40,847 nt of DNA from Synechococcaceae cyanobacterium (GCA_947458155.1 CANGZM010000002.1:1-40847), one strand, 5' to 3'. Positions 8,617-16,834 are shown, numbered from the stretch's first letter. The notes: a model not told the origin generated them from the sequence alone. Translations and numbers: made by a program.

Positions 8617-9192
8617 TCAAAATCCGTGTTCTGACAAAGTAGCTGGCATAATATGAGTTTCATGAAGTCCATTAACAACGAATTCAAAGTGATGTAACAA
8701 TCTGTTTCTGTTCGAAAACAATGCAACATTGCGAGCTTTTTTGATCAGTTTTGTTTTAAAAAATACAAACAAACTGTCAGGCATATTAAGATCAGGCATA
8801 TTAAGATCAAAATACTGGGTAATTAGACTACAGTAAATATCGTCAATCGATACCACTACAAATAACCTATGGATTTTAATCATTACAAACAATAGCCAGC
8901 GAGCATATAGTATTTCTTTAGAGATAGCAATCAAAGAATAAATAGCCAAATTATGATACATCAAAATGCTAATTCCTTTTGGTGGAGTAAGTGCCTTGTC
9001 AATCATTTCAATGACAAGAGAATGTGCAATTGTTGCTAATTTATCCAGTAAATTATTGTCAAAAATAAAGGAAAAATTTTTATCTCCTTTGGTAGTATCC
9101 GTGAGAGAACTGAGGCAATGGGAGAAGAACAGCTGTCTATTCCATCTAATTATATCAACAAAAATTGACATTATGGAATTATGACTAATCAT
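8617..9192 (-). CDS. hypothetical protein coupled to a GT2 gene
   Basis: 191 residues, not recognised. Its ATG lies in the stop of the upstream GT2 (ATGA, 4-base overlap), the same coupling used by real genes in this cassette and the best argument that it is translated. It is hydrophobic in the centre (YARWLLFVMIKIHRLFVVV, about residues 97-115), which could be a membrane-associated helix or a buried strand. It contains a duplicated pentapeptide (LNMPD twice), produced by a 15-base tandem repeat at 8781-8810. One sampled 60-base line (8881-8940) is 32% GC. A segment reading ILMYHNL recalls polysaccharide deacetylases, but none of the other deacetylase motifs follow. Confidence 0.5.
   Translation of the reverse strand: MISHNSIMSIFVDIIRWNRQLFFSHCLSSLTDTTKGDKNFSFIFDNNLLDKLATIAHSLVIEMIDKALTPPKGISILMYHNLAIYSLIAISKEILYARWLLFVMIKIHRLFVVVSIDDIYCSLITQYFDLNMPDLNMPDSLFVFFKTKLIKKARNVALFSNRNRLLHHFEFVVNGLHETHIMPATLSEHGF
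8781..8810. repeat. 15-base tandem duplication inside orphan CDS
   Basis: The unit gcatattaagatcag/a occurs twice head to tail (ggcatattaagatca, ggcatattaagatca, give or take a base in phase). It keeps the reading frame and doubles the peptide LNMPD. It looks like replication slippage and is of recent origin because the copies are identical. Confidence 0.8.
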
Positions 9193-10121
9193 TTATTGGT
9201 GGGCGTTGGGAAAAGATGAAGTTTCTTCAATAAACGGACAGGAAGACTCGAATTAAAAGTCCATAATTGCGCCTCTAACTCTGAGTTTCGTTCTACTAGA
9301 GAAGAAACCAGTACCTTGAGTTCGTCAAAAAGGCCGTGCTTAGCATATATATATGCTAATTCTTGGTTGGTTTTTCTTCGAAATTTAACAGTCTTTACTT
9401 CTGGATAATAACGCATAACACCCAATTTCTGATCCAATGTAGCAGGATTACAAGTGGTTGAAAACTTAAACCAAAGATCGTAATCCATCAAGAGTGTCAA
9501 GCTTTCGTCTACCCCACCCACCCTTTTCCACAATGCCGATCTCCAAAAACAAGATTGTTGCATAATCCAGCGATCATTTTTCCAGTCCAGCAATGCCTCC
9601 AGATTTAAAAACCGCTGGGGAACGAAACGTAAAAAATTCTGCTCCATAGAAACAACCTCACCAGCCCCAACTAAAAACTCAACTCTTGGATCAGAGAAGG
9701 CTTCGGCTACTTTTGACAGTGCTCCTGGGAGATAAAAATCATCAGAATTAAGCCAAGCAAAAATATCCCCAGTTGCCCGCTGGAATCCCCTATTTATTGC
9801 TTGTGACTGACCCTTGTCAGGTGCTGAAGTGACATGAGCTAAATAGGGTCTATAACGGTTTATAACATCAAGAGTAGTATCATTACTTCCACCATCCATA
9901 ATGATAATTTCATAATAGGGGTAATCTTGATTGATGATTGAAAAAATTGTATCTTCAATCGTATCACCTTGATTCAAGGTTGGTATAACTATTGAAATTT
10001 TCAAGCTACGCTTGGGATCGCCATGAGCTTTGCTTTGGGGAAGCGGTGGCTCTTGTAGAGATAGTGAAGAAGGCCAGCCATAGAGAGGCTCTCTTGATAA
10101 ACATTGATAATTTGATGTCAT
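9189..10121 (-). CDS. GT2 family glycosyltransferase
   Basis: 310 residues. After a 40-residue leader rich in Pro/Ser comes KISIVIPTLNQGDTIEDTI, then EIIIMDGGSNDTT (Asp76) and IFAWLNSDDFYLPGAL (Asp127-Asp128). SAPDKGQSQAINRGF is the loop typical of the WcaA/GT2 subgroup that uses UDP- or dTDP-sugars. The start lies 8 bases after the stop of the AsnB-like gene, and the stop overlaps the next start (ATGA). The protein is cytoplasmic, probably acting on a polyprenyl-linked glycan. The sugar is unknown. Confidence 0.92.
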   Translation of the reverse strand: MTSNYQCLSREPLYGWPSSLSLQEPPLPQSKAHGDPKRSLKISIVIPTLNQGDTIEDTIFSIINQDYPYYEIIIMDGGSNDTTLDVINRYRPYLAHVTSAPDKGQSQAINRGFQRATGDIFAWLNSDDFYLPGALSKVAEAFSDPRVEFLVGAGEVVSMEQNFLRFVPQRFLNLEALLDWKNDRWIMQQSCFWRSALWKRVGGVDESLTLLMDYDLWFKFSTTCNPATLDQKLGVMRYYPEVKTVKFRRKTNQELAYIYAKHGLFDELKVLVSSLVERNSELEAQLWTFNSSLPVRLLKKLHLFPTPTNK

Positions 10122-10129
10122 GATAGATT

Positions 10130-11686
10130 CTATAAATTATGACGTTGAAGATTTTGCTTCCAATAAATCATAGTTAACAGAAAAGCTAGGGTGCGAGTCC
10201 TATCATTGCCTGATTTGTGGCTGCTAAGAATAGATGTAACCAAGACTGGATCAATTAAATCATCTATAGATTGTCGGTTGGAATAAATAAAATCCTGGAG
10301 AATAGGATCACGGTACCATTCAGAACTTAAGTCATAGCTAATATAGGGGGTTCTTCGCATTGCAGATGTCCAATAAAAAGGTGGAGCTTTCTTAAGCATT
10401 CTGTTGGAAACGAAACCATTCTCTTCTGGAAAATCTAATAATTTTGACATATTCATACTAATCGCATACCTATGCCAATTGGATCCTAACTTCCATGTTG
10501 CTGGCAGATTCCAGATTTGGTCAATCCAACGACGACTATGAAAGGGAGATCGCCATCTACTAGAGTCCATATACATCTTAATGCCATTAGCATAAAAGTT
10601 AGGTACCCGTTGTTCAAAATAATAACGGGTCAAACCAGGCAAAAATTTCTGTTTACAATAACTAGTAAGTCTATGCGCCCGGGAATCAATGCCTTGGGGG
10701 GATAGTTGTTCCGCGAATTGACTATGGAGTGACGATAACTCATTGGACAGGAATGTAGGATGACGATTGAGTTTCATATTCCAGAATCTTTGAAGGGCTA
10801 AATTAGGATTTAACGCTGCAATTTGGCCTAGTTGACCTTTGTCAAAATAATATGAACGAGCAAATTCTCCTAATGTGCCAACAAAGAAGCTACTGTTAGC
10901 TGGAATCTGGGCCTTTAAAGGGTAGAGGTAAGTATGCCAATGCCAAGCGGTCTTAGTACCATTAGTTATATATGAAATCCTGGCAGCATGCTCAAAAAAA
11001 TCATTAATAGTGATTCTAACCAAGTCATGGGTTAAACTATATTCGGATGCAATCGCTTTGGCCGTTCTTACATCAGAGCACTGATCATTACCCATTGTAA
11101 TCAAATGGGGCTGAATTCCCTGCTGTAACATTGATCCCAAAATGACCCTGGAATCAAACCCCCCAGACAGGGAAAGATAGGGATTATTTCCCGACCAAGT
11201 CGACACTTCTAGATTCATCGCTTTTACAGCAGCGTTTGGATCCGGACGAAGCGGGGGAATTGAATCTATATAATATTTGACGTCTAGATTGAGTTGACTA
11301 TTTCTATAGTAAAGGCTGGTCCCTGGAGGGACTCGTCTGATTGACGGATGTAATGTTTGATTATTTGTAAGATTTTCAAGTTGACATAAATCACCCAAGG
11401 AAGACCAATTCCATTGCCAAGGCAAAGATGCTTGATTGAGAATATCAATAATCTTAGTTCCGTGGTAAAACCGTTGGCCATCATAATAATAGTAATAATG
11501 CATGGCTCCTACAGGAGAAGTGATAATCGCGCATTCGTTATCACCCTCCAAGATTAAAACATATTCACCGCTTATATCTCTGAGTGCCTGAACTCCTTGG
11601 TTTAGAAATAATTCAAGCAGTTGCTGGTCGGAATATTTAGTGTAGCCAATTTGCCGCAAACTTTGAATAGTTGTATCGCTCATCAT
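10130..11686 (-). CDS. asparagine-synthetase-like protein lacking the glutaminase cysteine
   Basis: 518 residues. The C-terminal part is an AsnB-type synthetase domain: LSLSGGFDSRVILGSML at 171-187 holds the SGGxDS pyrophosphate loop (174-179) that binds ATP. The N-terminal 130 residues match only the second half of a class II glutamine amidotransferase domain (SPVGAMHYYYYYDGQRFYHG, then VPPGTSLYY). The first roughly 50 residues, including the catalytic Cys that must follow the initiator Met, are absent. A stop codon (TAA) lies one codon upstream of the start, so no longer form in this frame is possible. It may use free ammonia or another amine, or may only adenylate a carboxylate such as a uronic acid in the glycan. 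It is the first gene of the cassette. Confidence 0.85.
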   Translation of the reverse strand: MMSDTTIQSLRQIGYTKYSDQQLLELFLNQGVQALRDISGEYVLILEGDNECAIITSPVGAMHYYYYYDGQRFYHGTKIIDILNQASLPWQWNWSSLGDLCQLENLTNNQTLHPSIRRVPPGTSLYYRNSQLNLDVKYYIDSIPPLRPDPNAAVKAMNLEVSTWSGNNPYLSLSGGFDSRVILGSMLQQGIQPHLITMGNDQCSDVRTAKAIASEYSLTHDLVRITINDFFEHAARISYITNGTKTAWHWHTYLYPLKAQIPANSSFFVGTLGEFARSYYFDKGQLGQIAALNPNLALQRFWNMKLNRHPTFLSNELSSLHSQFAEQLSPQGIDSRAHRLTSYCKQKFLPGLTRYYFEQRVPNFYANGIKMYMDSSRWRSPFHSRRWIDQIWNLPATWKLGSNWHRYAISMNMSKLLDFPEENGFVSNRMLKKAPPFYWTSAMRRTPYISYDLSSEWYRDPILQDFIYSNRQSIDDLIDPVLVTSILSSHKSGNDRTRTLAFLLTMIYWKQNLQRHNL

Positions 11687-12015
11687 GACTTAAATAAATT
11701 TTGTGAGAGAGAAATGCCAGGGAAATTTTTTAACTTTAGAATGAATTTGGGATCGTGACTAAACTTCATAACTTGAAATCGATCTTAACACTATCCAAGT
11801 TGAAGCATTAACTCCTCAAGTTCGTCCCGAGCGTGATTCCTACTGACTATACCACGAATGTTTTCAGCCTGCTTGAGAGAAGGCCTTCAGGCAGCCTGAA
11901 AAATTCCAGCATAATGGTGAGGCACAGGGCTGGATGCCCACTAGAATAAATTAAGTCATCTGCTGGTGTCGGCAAGGATAATCGATATGATTTTCCTGAG
12001 CAAAGGAACTCCATA
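11687..12015. promoter_or_regulatory. divergent AT-rich intergenic region
   Basis: 329 bases separate the leftward glycan cassette from the rightward TIGR03790 gene, so promoters for both should lie here. For the rightward gene I see a possible -10 hexamer TATGAT at 11986-11991 without a good -35 box, and a Shine-Dalgarno AAGGA at 12003-12007, 8 bases before its ATG. No convincing leftward promoter could be picked by eye. A short perfect inverted repeat lies at 11886-11900. Confidence 0.5.
11886..11900. repeat. perfect 7-bp inverted repeat, 1-base spacer
   Basis: ttcaggc-a-gcctgaa lies midway between the divergent asnB-like and TIGR03790 genes. It could be an operator half-site pair or a small stem-loop. 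No T-run follows in either direction, so it is not an obvious terminator. Confidence 0.5.
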
Positions 12016-13104
12016 ATGCATATATTCAATCACTTTAAAAATGCCATGAGGCCTAGTATGTGGTTACTGTTGACGGGCTGCCTATTCATCAATTCAGACG
12101 TAGGACATAATCGCAAGCACATGCTATCTGAATCAATGCCGGCAAAAGGTATTGATTCCAAAAATTTGGCTGTGATTATAAATGATCAGGATCCTTATAG
12201 TGTGGAGATTGGCGCCTTTTATGTCAAAGAGAGATTAATTCCGAGCAGTCAGGTCATTCATATATCCTTACCTACCGGTGTCAGTGAATTATCAGTATCT
12301 CAATTCCGTTGGATTTTGCGAGATGTAAACAAGCGAGTCCCTAAGCATATTCAAGCGTTTGCATTGGCTTGGACGAAACCCTATCGCGTTGGCTGCCAAT
12401 CGATCACCAGCGCCTTCGCCTACGGAATAGAACCTGGCCTTTGCCAACGCTCATGTAAAACAACGCGTTTGAATCCCTATTATGCAAGGGGTGATGTCTA
12501 TAGACCATGGGAAGAATTAAAGCTTCGTCCAACAATGTTACTGGCTGCCAGCAACATTAATCTGGGTAAGACTTTAATTCGCAAGGGCTTATCTTCTGAT
12601 AGCAGTGCACCGGGGGGAACAGGCTATTTAATGAGTACCAGTGATCCCGCCAGAAACAGTAGAGCCTCACTATTCGAGGAAGCTAAACAAAGTGTTGGCA
12701 ATAAATTTAAGATTAAAATAGTTCACTCTGATACTTTAAGCAACGCCCAGGATATTATGGTTTATTTTACGGGATTAAAATGGGTAGAAAAGATTAATAC
12801 AAACCATTTTTTGCCCGGTGCTATCGCCGATCACCTTACATCTTTTGGAGGCAATCTGACAGACACTAGTCAAATGAGCGCATTAAGATGGCTTGATGCT
12901 GGCGCAACTGGAAGCTATGGAACCGTTGTAGAGCCATGTAATTATACTGCCAAATTTCCGCATCCTGGTTTATTTTTGACCTACTACCTTAGAGGAGATA
13001 CCCTAATTGAGGCCTATTGGCGCAGTGTCGCAATGCCAGGACAAGGACTCTTTATCGGCGAACCACTCGCCCGACCCTGGGCTCCTAAAACCTCAGAAGA
13101 ATAA
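12016..13104 (+). CDS. TIGR03790 family protein, putative lipoprotein
   Basis: 362 residues from an ATG with a good Shine-Dalgarno (AAGGA, 8 bases upstream). A basic start and hydrophobic stretch end in LLLTGC, so Cys22 is a plausible lipobox cysteine and the mature protein would be a periplasmic lipoprotein. The body matches the uncharacterised TIGR03790 family: NLAVIINDQDPYSVEIGAFY near residue 50, an LPTGVSELS segment, AWTKPYRVGCQSITSAFAYG, DAGATGSYGTVVEPC, and the C-terminal GEPLARPW. The biochemical function of the family is unknown. It sits alone on the plus strand between two minus-strand sugar operons, so a role in surface glycan export or display is possible but unproven. It ends 3 bases before the convergent galE stop. 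Confidence 0.8.
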   Translation: MHIFNHFKNAMRPSMWLLLTGCLFINSDVGHNRKHMLSESMPAKGIDSKNLAVIINDQDPYSVEIGAFYVKERLIPSSQVIHISLPTGVSELSVSQFRWILRDVNKRVPKHIQAFALAWTKPYRVGCQSITSAFAYGIEPGLCQRSCKTTRLNPYYARGDVYRPWEELKLRPTMLLAASNINLGKTLIRKGLSSDSSAPGGTGYLMSTSDPARNSRASLFEEAKQSVGNKFKIKIVHSDTLSNAQDIMVYFTGLKWVEKINTNHFLPGAIADHLTSFGGNLTDTSQMSALRWLDAGATGSYGTVVEPCNYTAKFPHPGLFLTYYLRGDTLIEAYWRSVAMPGQGLFIGEPLARPWAPKTSEE

Positions 13105-13107
13105 AGC

Positions 13108-14166
13108 TCAGGGGTGGCGTTTCTGATGCCAAGCCCATGCGTGAGCCAGAATCGTCTCAAGGTCAGGATAGCGGGGACGCCAGCCAAGCTCATTATGAGC
13201 CTTAACTGAACTAGCGACAAGTTGGGCCGGATCACCAGACCTTCTCTTGGCCACATGGGCGAGTAATCCGCGTCCAGTGACTTTCTTGGCTGTTTCAATA
13301 ACTTGCTGCACTGAATAACCCGTGCCATTACCAAGATTATAGATAAGTGGCTGGGAAATCACCTCCTGCTTTTCTTGTAAACGCCAGATCCTTTCCAAGC
13401 CAAGTACATGAGCATCGGCCAAATCCGAAACATGAATATAATCTCTTATACACGTCCCATCGGGAGTTGGGTAATCATCTCCAAAGATTTGAAGGTAAGG
13501 CTCTCGGCCACTCATGGCATCAAGAACTCTTGGGATTAGGTGTGTTTCCGGATCATGATCTTCACCGATTTCTGCCGAAGGATCCGCACCAGCAGCATTA
13601 AAATAACGGAAAATTACGCTAGGCAATTTATAAGCACTTGCAAAATCAATTAACAGTTTTTCTACCATCAACTTACTTTGGCCATAGGGATTTATAGGAT
13701 TCTGTTGATGATCTTCAGTCATGGGAATCTGTTGCGGCGGTCCGTAGGTTGCACATGTGGAAGAGAAAACTATGGGTATGGGCAATTTGCCTTGTTCTTT
13801 CGCCAAGGCAAGAATGACTTCAAGAAGTGTGAGAGTATCACCCAGATTATTTCGATAGTATTTGGCAGGATCACTGACAGATTCACCAACGTAAGCATAG
13901 GCTGCAAAGTGAATCACCGCCTCAATAGGCTTGCCTTCCATGCTTGTGCCTTGAACACAAGGGTGATTCCCACGCAGCAGAGCTTCAAGCATGGGCGTAT
14001 CACCGAGCTGACCACACGCAAGAGGAACCTTCAGGACTTTCTCGACAATCTCACGATGTCCATAGACGAGGTTGTCCAAAACAACCGGTTCGTGGCCGGC
14101 TTGAGTAAGGGCAAGAACGGCATGGCTGCCGATGTAACCCGCTCCACCAGTAACAAGGATTCTCAC
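13108..14166 (-). CDS. galE: UDP-glucose 4-epimerase
   Basis: 352 residues, the normal length for GalE. It interconverts UDP-glucose and UDP-galactose in the cytoplasm through a tightly bound NAD. The N-terminal Rossmann motif GGAGYIGS is at 7-14, DNLVYGHRE follows the second strand, and the catalytic set is SSTCATYG (Ser136/Thr137) with Tyr161 and Lys165 in NPYGQSKLMVEK. FRYFNAAGADP and the C-terminal RRSGDPAQLVASSVKA segment are also typical. The ATG overlaps the stop of fcl by 4 bases (ATGA), so the two are one operon. It can supply UDP-galactose to the neighbouring transferases. Confidence 0.96.
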   Translation of the reverse strand: MRILVTGGAGYIGSHAVLALTQAGHEPVVLDNLVYGHREIVEKVLKVPLACGQLGDTPMLEALLRGNHPCVQGTSMEGKPIEAVIHFAAYAYVGESVSDPAKYYRNNLGDTLTLLEVILALAKEQGKLPIPIVFSSTCATYGPPQQIPMTEDHQQNPINPYGQSKLMVEKLLIDFASAYKLPSVIFRYFNAAGADPSAEIGEDHDPETHLIPRVLDAMSGREPYLQIFGDDYPTPDGTCIRDYIHVSDLADAHVLGLERIWRLQEKQEVISQPLIYNLGNGTGYSVQQVIETAKKVTGRGLLAHVAKRRSGDPAQLVASSVKAHNELGWRPRYPDLETILAHAWAWHQKRHP

Positions 14167-15155
14167 AGGCGTAAATCCTCACCGCGATTAAGACTAGCAA
14201 CGTAATCCATCACGGTTTGCTTAAGTCCGATGTCCAAGGTGATTGAAGCTTTCCAGCCGAGGGAAGCCAGCCGTGAAACATCAAGCAATTTGCGTGGGGT
14301 GCCATCTGGCTTGCTGGAGTCCCATGTGATGCATCCGGTAAAACCAACCGCCGCAGCGACGCTCTCAGCCAATTCCTTGATTGACACATCCGAGCCCGTA
14401 CCCACATTCATAAACTGAATCTCATGGAGATCAGGCTGCCAATGCTCAAGACAGAATAGGACAGCATCGGCAAGATCGTCCACATGTAAGAACTCTCGGC
14501 GAGGCGTCCCACTTCCCCAGCACTCCACTGTGGGGGCGGATAACTTATGAGCCTCTTGAAAACGCCTAATCAAAGCCGGTAGAACATGACTGTTTGTAGA
14601 ATGATAATTATCCCCCGGTCCATAAAGATTTGTAGGCATTAAACTTAAAGCATCAAATCCATACTGAATACGCAATGCACGACACAACTGAATTCCAGTT
14701 ATTTTAGCTATAGCATACCATTCATTGGTAGGCTCTAGAGAACCTGTTAATAGTGACTCCTCGCGAATAGGCTGCTCCGCAAACTTAGGGTAAATACAAC
14801 TACTTCCTAAAAACAATAACCTACGGGAGCCAGATCGCCAAGCGGACTCAATGACATTGTTTTGTATTTTTAGATTTTCAAGCAAAAAATCGGCCGGGTA
14901 GGTGTTATTGGCCTGGATGCCACCGACTTTTGCGGCTGCAAGTACAACGACATCAGGGCGATTAACAATAAACCATTTAGAAACAGCGTCAGCATCAACA
15001 AGATCGACATCTTGGCGGGATACTGTGAAGATATTCCCGTAGCCTCTCTTCTGGAGACAGCGAACGATGGACGAACCAGCCATCCCCCTATGACCAGCCA
15101 CAAAGATTCTGTCTTCGGGACGCAGGAGCGTTGTCATGGGTTGAACATCTGCCAT
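14163..15155 (-). CDS. fcl: GDP-L-fucose synthase
   Basis: It converts GDP-4-keto-6-deoxymannose to GDP-L-fucose (3,5-epimerisation and NADPH reduction). The frame opens at a TTG at 15179; I prefer the ATG at 15155 (330 residues), although the ATG at 15137 is equally possible because none has a clear Shine-Dalgarno. RIFVAGHRGMAGSSIVR is the hallmark N-terminus (GHRGMAGS about 21-28), AAAKVGGIQANNTYPADFL is highly conserved in the family, and the catalytic Ser/Tyr/Lys are in LGSSCIYP and NEWYAIAK (Tyr147, Lys151). GTPRREFLHVDDLADA is also diagnostic. The partner gmd, which makes the substrate, is not in the window. It is the first gene of the fcl-galE operon. Confidence 0.95.
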   Translation of the reverse strand: MADVQPMTTLLRPEDRIFVAGHRGMAGSSIVRCLQKRGYGNIFTVSRQDVDLVDADAVSKWFIVNRPDVVVLAAAKVGGIQANNTYPADFLLENLKIQNNVIESAWRSGSRRLLFLGSSCIYPKFAEQPIREESLLTGSLEPTNEWYAIAKITGIQLCRALRIQYGFDALSLMPTNLYGPGDNYHSTNSHVLPALIRRFQEAHKLSAPTVECWGSGTPRREFLHVDDLADAVLFCLEHWQPDLHEIQFMNVGTGSDVSIKELAESVAAAVGFTGCITWDSSKPDGTPRKLLDVSRLASLGWKASITLDIGLKQTVMDYVASLNRGEDLRL

Positions 15156-15217
15156 TGGCTGGCAATAAGACCTGAACAACTATACGCTCTGATTCCGGCA
15201 TTCCAAGCAAAAATCAT

Positions 15218-15281
15218 CAGTCGCTCCCGATCCAGTCGCTCCCCCAATGGCCGTGATTGAATCAGCATGAAATCTTTCATG
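15218..15281. repeat. short repeats upstream of fcl
   Basis: In the 174-base gap before the LpxB-like gene, cagtcgctccc occurs twice (15218 and 15233) with a 15-base period. An inverted repeat catgaaa-tc-tttcatg follows at 15266-15281. The latter could be a stem-loop or operator in the fcl promoter region. No other feature was seen in this gap. Confidence 0.5.
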
Positions 15282-15329
15282 GTTAGCTGAGTAAAGCAAT
15301 AAGCAGATTGTGCATGAACAATGATTAGC

Positions 15330-16712
15330 TCATTCCAGTTTGCGCTCCTTGGGCCCGATCTCCTGTTCTAACCAATCCATCTTTTTTGGCGAACCAGCCC
15401 ATGGGACCTGGATCGGCCGATATCTCGCCGCCCTCGGTTGAATCGTTCCTGGTGGCACTAGATCCACGACCATTTCAGCCAAGGACTTTACCGCCCCAGG
15501 CTTTCCCCGTAGGGAGCGAAGGTCATCGCGCATCAGCGCTAGCTTTTCCGGGTGTCTAAGCCACTGTGCCGCTTCGGCAGCGATACCAGCAGGGGTGATG
15601 CAGCCCACATGCTCTGGAACCACGCTGCGGCCTGCTGAGATGTTGGGCCAGGCGAGAAAACCCCTATGCCTCAGCCGCCAAGCTGTCAAGGCCACACCAA
15701 CAAGTCGCCGCAACAATGGCAGCCTTGCTAACAGCCCCATCCAACCGTCCCAAGCCTGCATGACCTCCAGGTGCTGGGTGGGAAGAAGTACCATCATAGG
15801 CAACCCCAGAGCCCCGAGTTCCGCAGTGTTTGCCCCCACCGTGGTCAGGGCAAGCGAGCACTGACTCAAGATTGCATGGGCCGGGTGCTCCTGCACCAAA
15901 ACGATGGCCTGGCCCCCGGCAGTGCGAAGGACATCACGACCGCTGGGATCTTCACTGCGCTCCAAAGTTGGTTGGCCACCTCCAAAATGTGTCGTGATCG
16001 AATTTGATGGTCCGGCAAATGCCATCAGCTCTGCCACGGAGGTGGTTGGGGCCACCGGCAGCAAAAAGCGACATCCTGGTCGCAGACTGGCCAGGCAATC
16101 GGCGGTCTGCAGCAAAAACGGCATCCCCACTTGAAGCTTGGCCCGCTTCGAACCCGGCAAAAGGGCGATCCATTCCCCCTCAGCCATGGCGGAATCTTCC
16201 GTCTGGCCTTTGTCAAGATCCGCCATCAAGTCACCGACCACCTGGGCTCGACTGCGCCAGCGGGGGGCCAACCGAGACGAGGCCGCAGAGCCCATCAGGG
16301 CCAAGCGATCATTCCAGCGGGGCCAGCGGGCCACCCATTCGGCGTAGGTGAGATGGCGATAGCCGAGGCGGGCCGCAAGCAAGACCGTCCAGAATTGGTC
16401 ACCACCTAGAAAAACCACAACACCTTGACGCGGCCAAGGTCCGTGGCGACCTGGCCTCAAAAGCAACCACCAGAAGCGAACGGCGGGCAACACCCGCTCG
16501 AAAAGCTCCCAACGCCTGGCGACCGCAGCTTCCTGGCCTGTGCCATTGGGACATGGAACAAGCACAAGGTGCAGGGCGCAAATTGCATGGGGGTAGCAAG
16601 GGCGCAGGGCCCACTGATCATGCAACCTGAGCGCCAAAGGTCTGACCCAGGTGCTCAGCTCACCGGGCCCATTACTCACCAAAACAATGGCGGCCTCTGC
16701 CTGAGAAGACAC
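15330..16712 (-). CDS. lipid-A-disaccharide-synthase-like protein (LpxB-like)
   Basis: The open frame extends to 17261, but that would read through a tRNA gene and into accC, so the true start is downstream of the tRNA. The GTG at 16712 (VSSQAEAAIVLVSNGPGEL) gives 460 residues and puts the conserved SNGPGE motif at the N-terminus as in the family. Other LpxB-like marks are VVFLGGDQFWTVLLAARLG, VGDLMADL, WIALLPGSKRAKL, and TTVGANTAELGALGLPMMVL in the C-terminal GT-B domain. It resembles cyanobacterial LpxB-related proteins rather than true LpxB. These are usually annotated only as related to LpxB, and the acceptor is unknown. It begins 40 bases after the 3' end of tRNA-Leu on the same strand. 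Confidence 0.8.
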   Translation of the reverse strand: MSSQAEAAIVLVSNGPGELSTWVRPLALRLHDQWALRPCYPHAICALHLVLVPCPNGTGQEAAVARRWELFERVLPAVRFWWLLLRPGRHGPWPRQGVVVFLGGDQFWTVLLAARLGYRHLTYAEWVARWPRWNDRLALMGSAASSRLAPRWRSRAQVVGDLMADLDKGQTEDSAMAEGEWIALLPGSKRAKLQVGMPFLLQTADCLASLRPGCRFLLPVAPTTSVAELMAFAGPSNSITTHFGGGQPTLERSEDPSGRDVLRTAGGQAIVLVQEHPAHAILSQCSLALTTVGANTAELGALGLPMMVLLPTQHLEVMQAWDGWMGLLARLPLLRRLVGVALTAWRLRHRGFLAWPNISAGRSVVPEHVGCITPAGIAAEAAQWLRHPEKLALMRDDLRSLRGKPGAVKSLAEMVVDLVPPGTIQPRAARYRPIQVPWAGSPKKMDWLEQEIGPKERKLE

Positions 16713-16752
16713 AAAAATGTCTCGACGTGGGAGGGACTTATCAAAAAAATCA

Positions 16753-16834
16753 TGCGGATGGCGAGACTTGAACTCGCAAGGCCGAAGCCACACGCCCCTC
16801 AAACGTGCGTGTCTACCGATTCCACCACATCCGC
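16753..16834 (-). tRNA. tRNA-Leu (anticodon GAG)
   Basis: An 82-base class II tRNA folds by hand. The acceptor is GCGGATG paired with CATCCGC, with discriminator A and no encoded CCA. The D arm is GTGGAATCGGTAGACAC, the anticodon stem CACGT/GCGTG encloses TTGAGGG with anticodon GAG, a long variable arm TGGCTTCGGCC follows, and the T arm is GCGAG-TTCAAGT-CTCGC. The long variable arm and A73 fit leucine. It reads CUC and CUU codons. A run of seven T follows directly (16742-16749 region). Read as protein, this segment produces a spurious extension of the LpxB-like frame. Confidence 0.95.

Noticed and set aside
8966-8990. ILMYHNL segment suggesting a polysaccharide deacetylase
   Set aside because: None of the other NodB motifs (catalytic Asp, zinc His pair) follow, so the match is probably chance.
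8966-9184. Plus-strand frame of 72 codons opposite the orphan gene
   Set aside because: The minus-strand frame is longer and is coupled to a GT2 gene by an ATGA overlap.
11791-11817. Five-codon mini-ORF (MLQLG) after a GAGGAG, possible leader peptide of the glycan operon
   Set aside because: Shine-Dalgarno spacing of about 3 bases is too short, and there is no attenuator-like structure.
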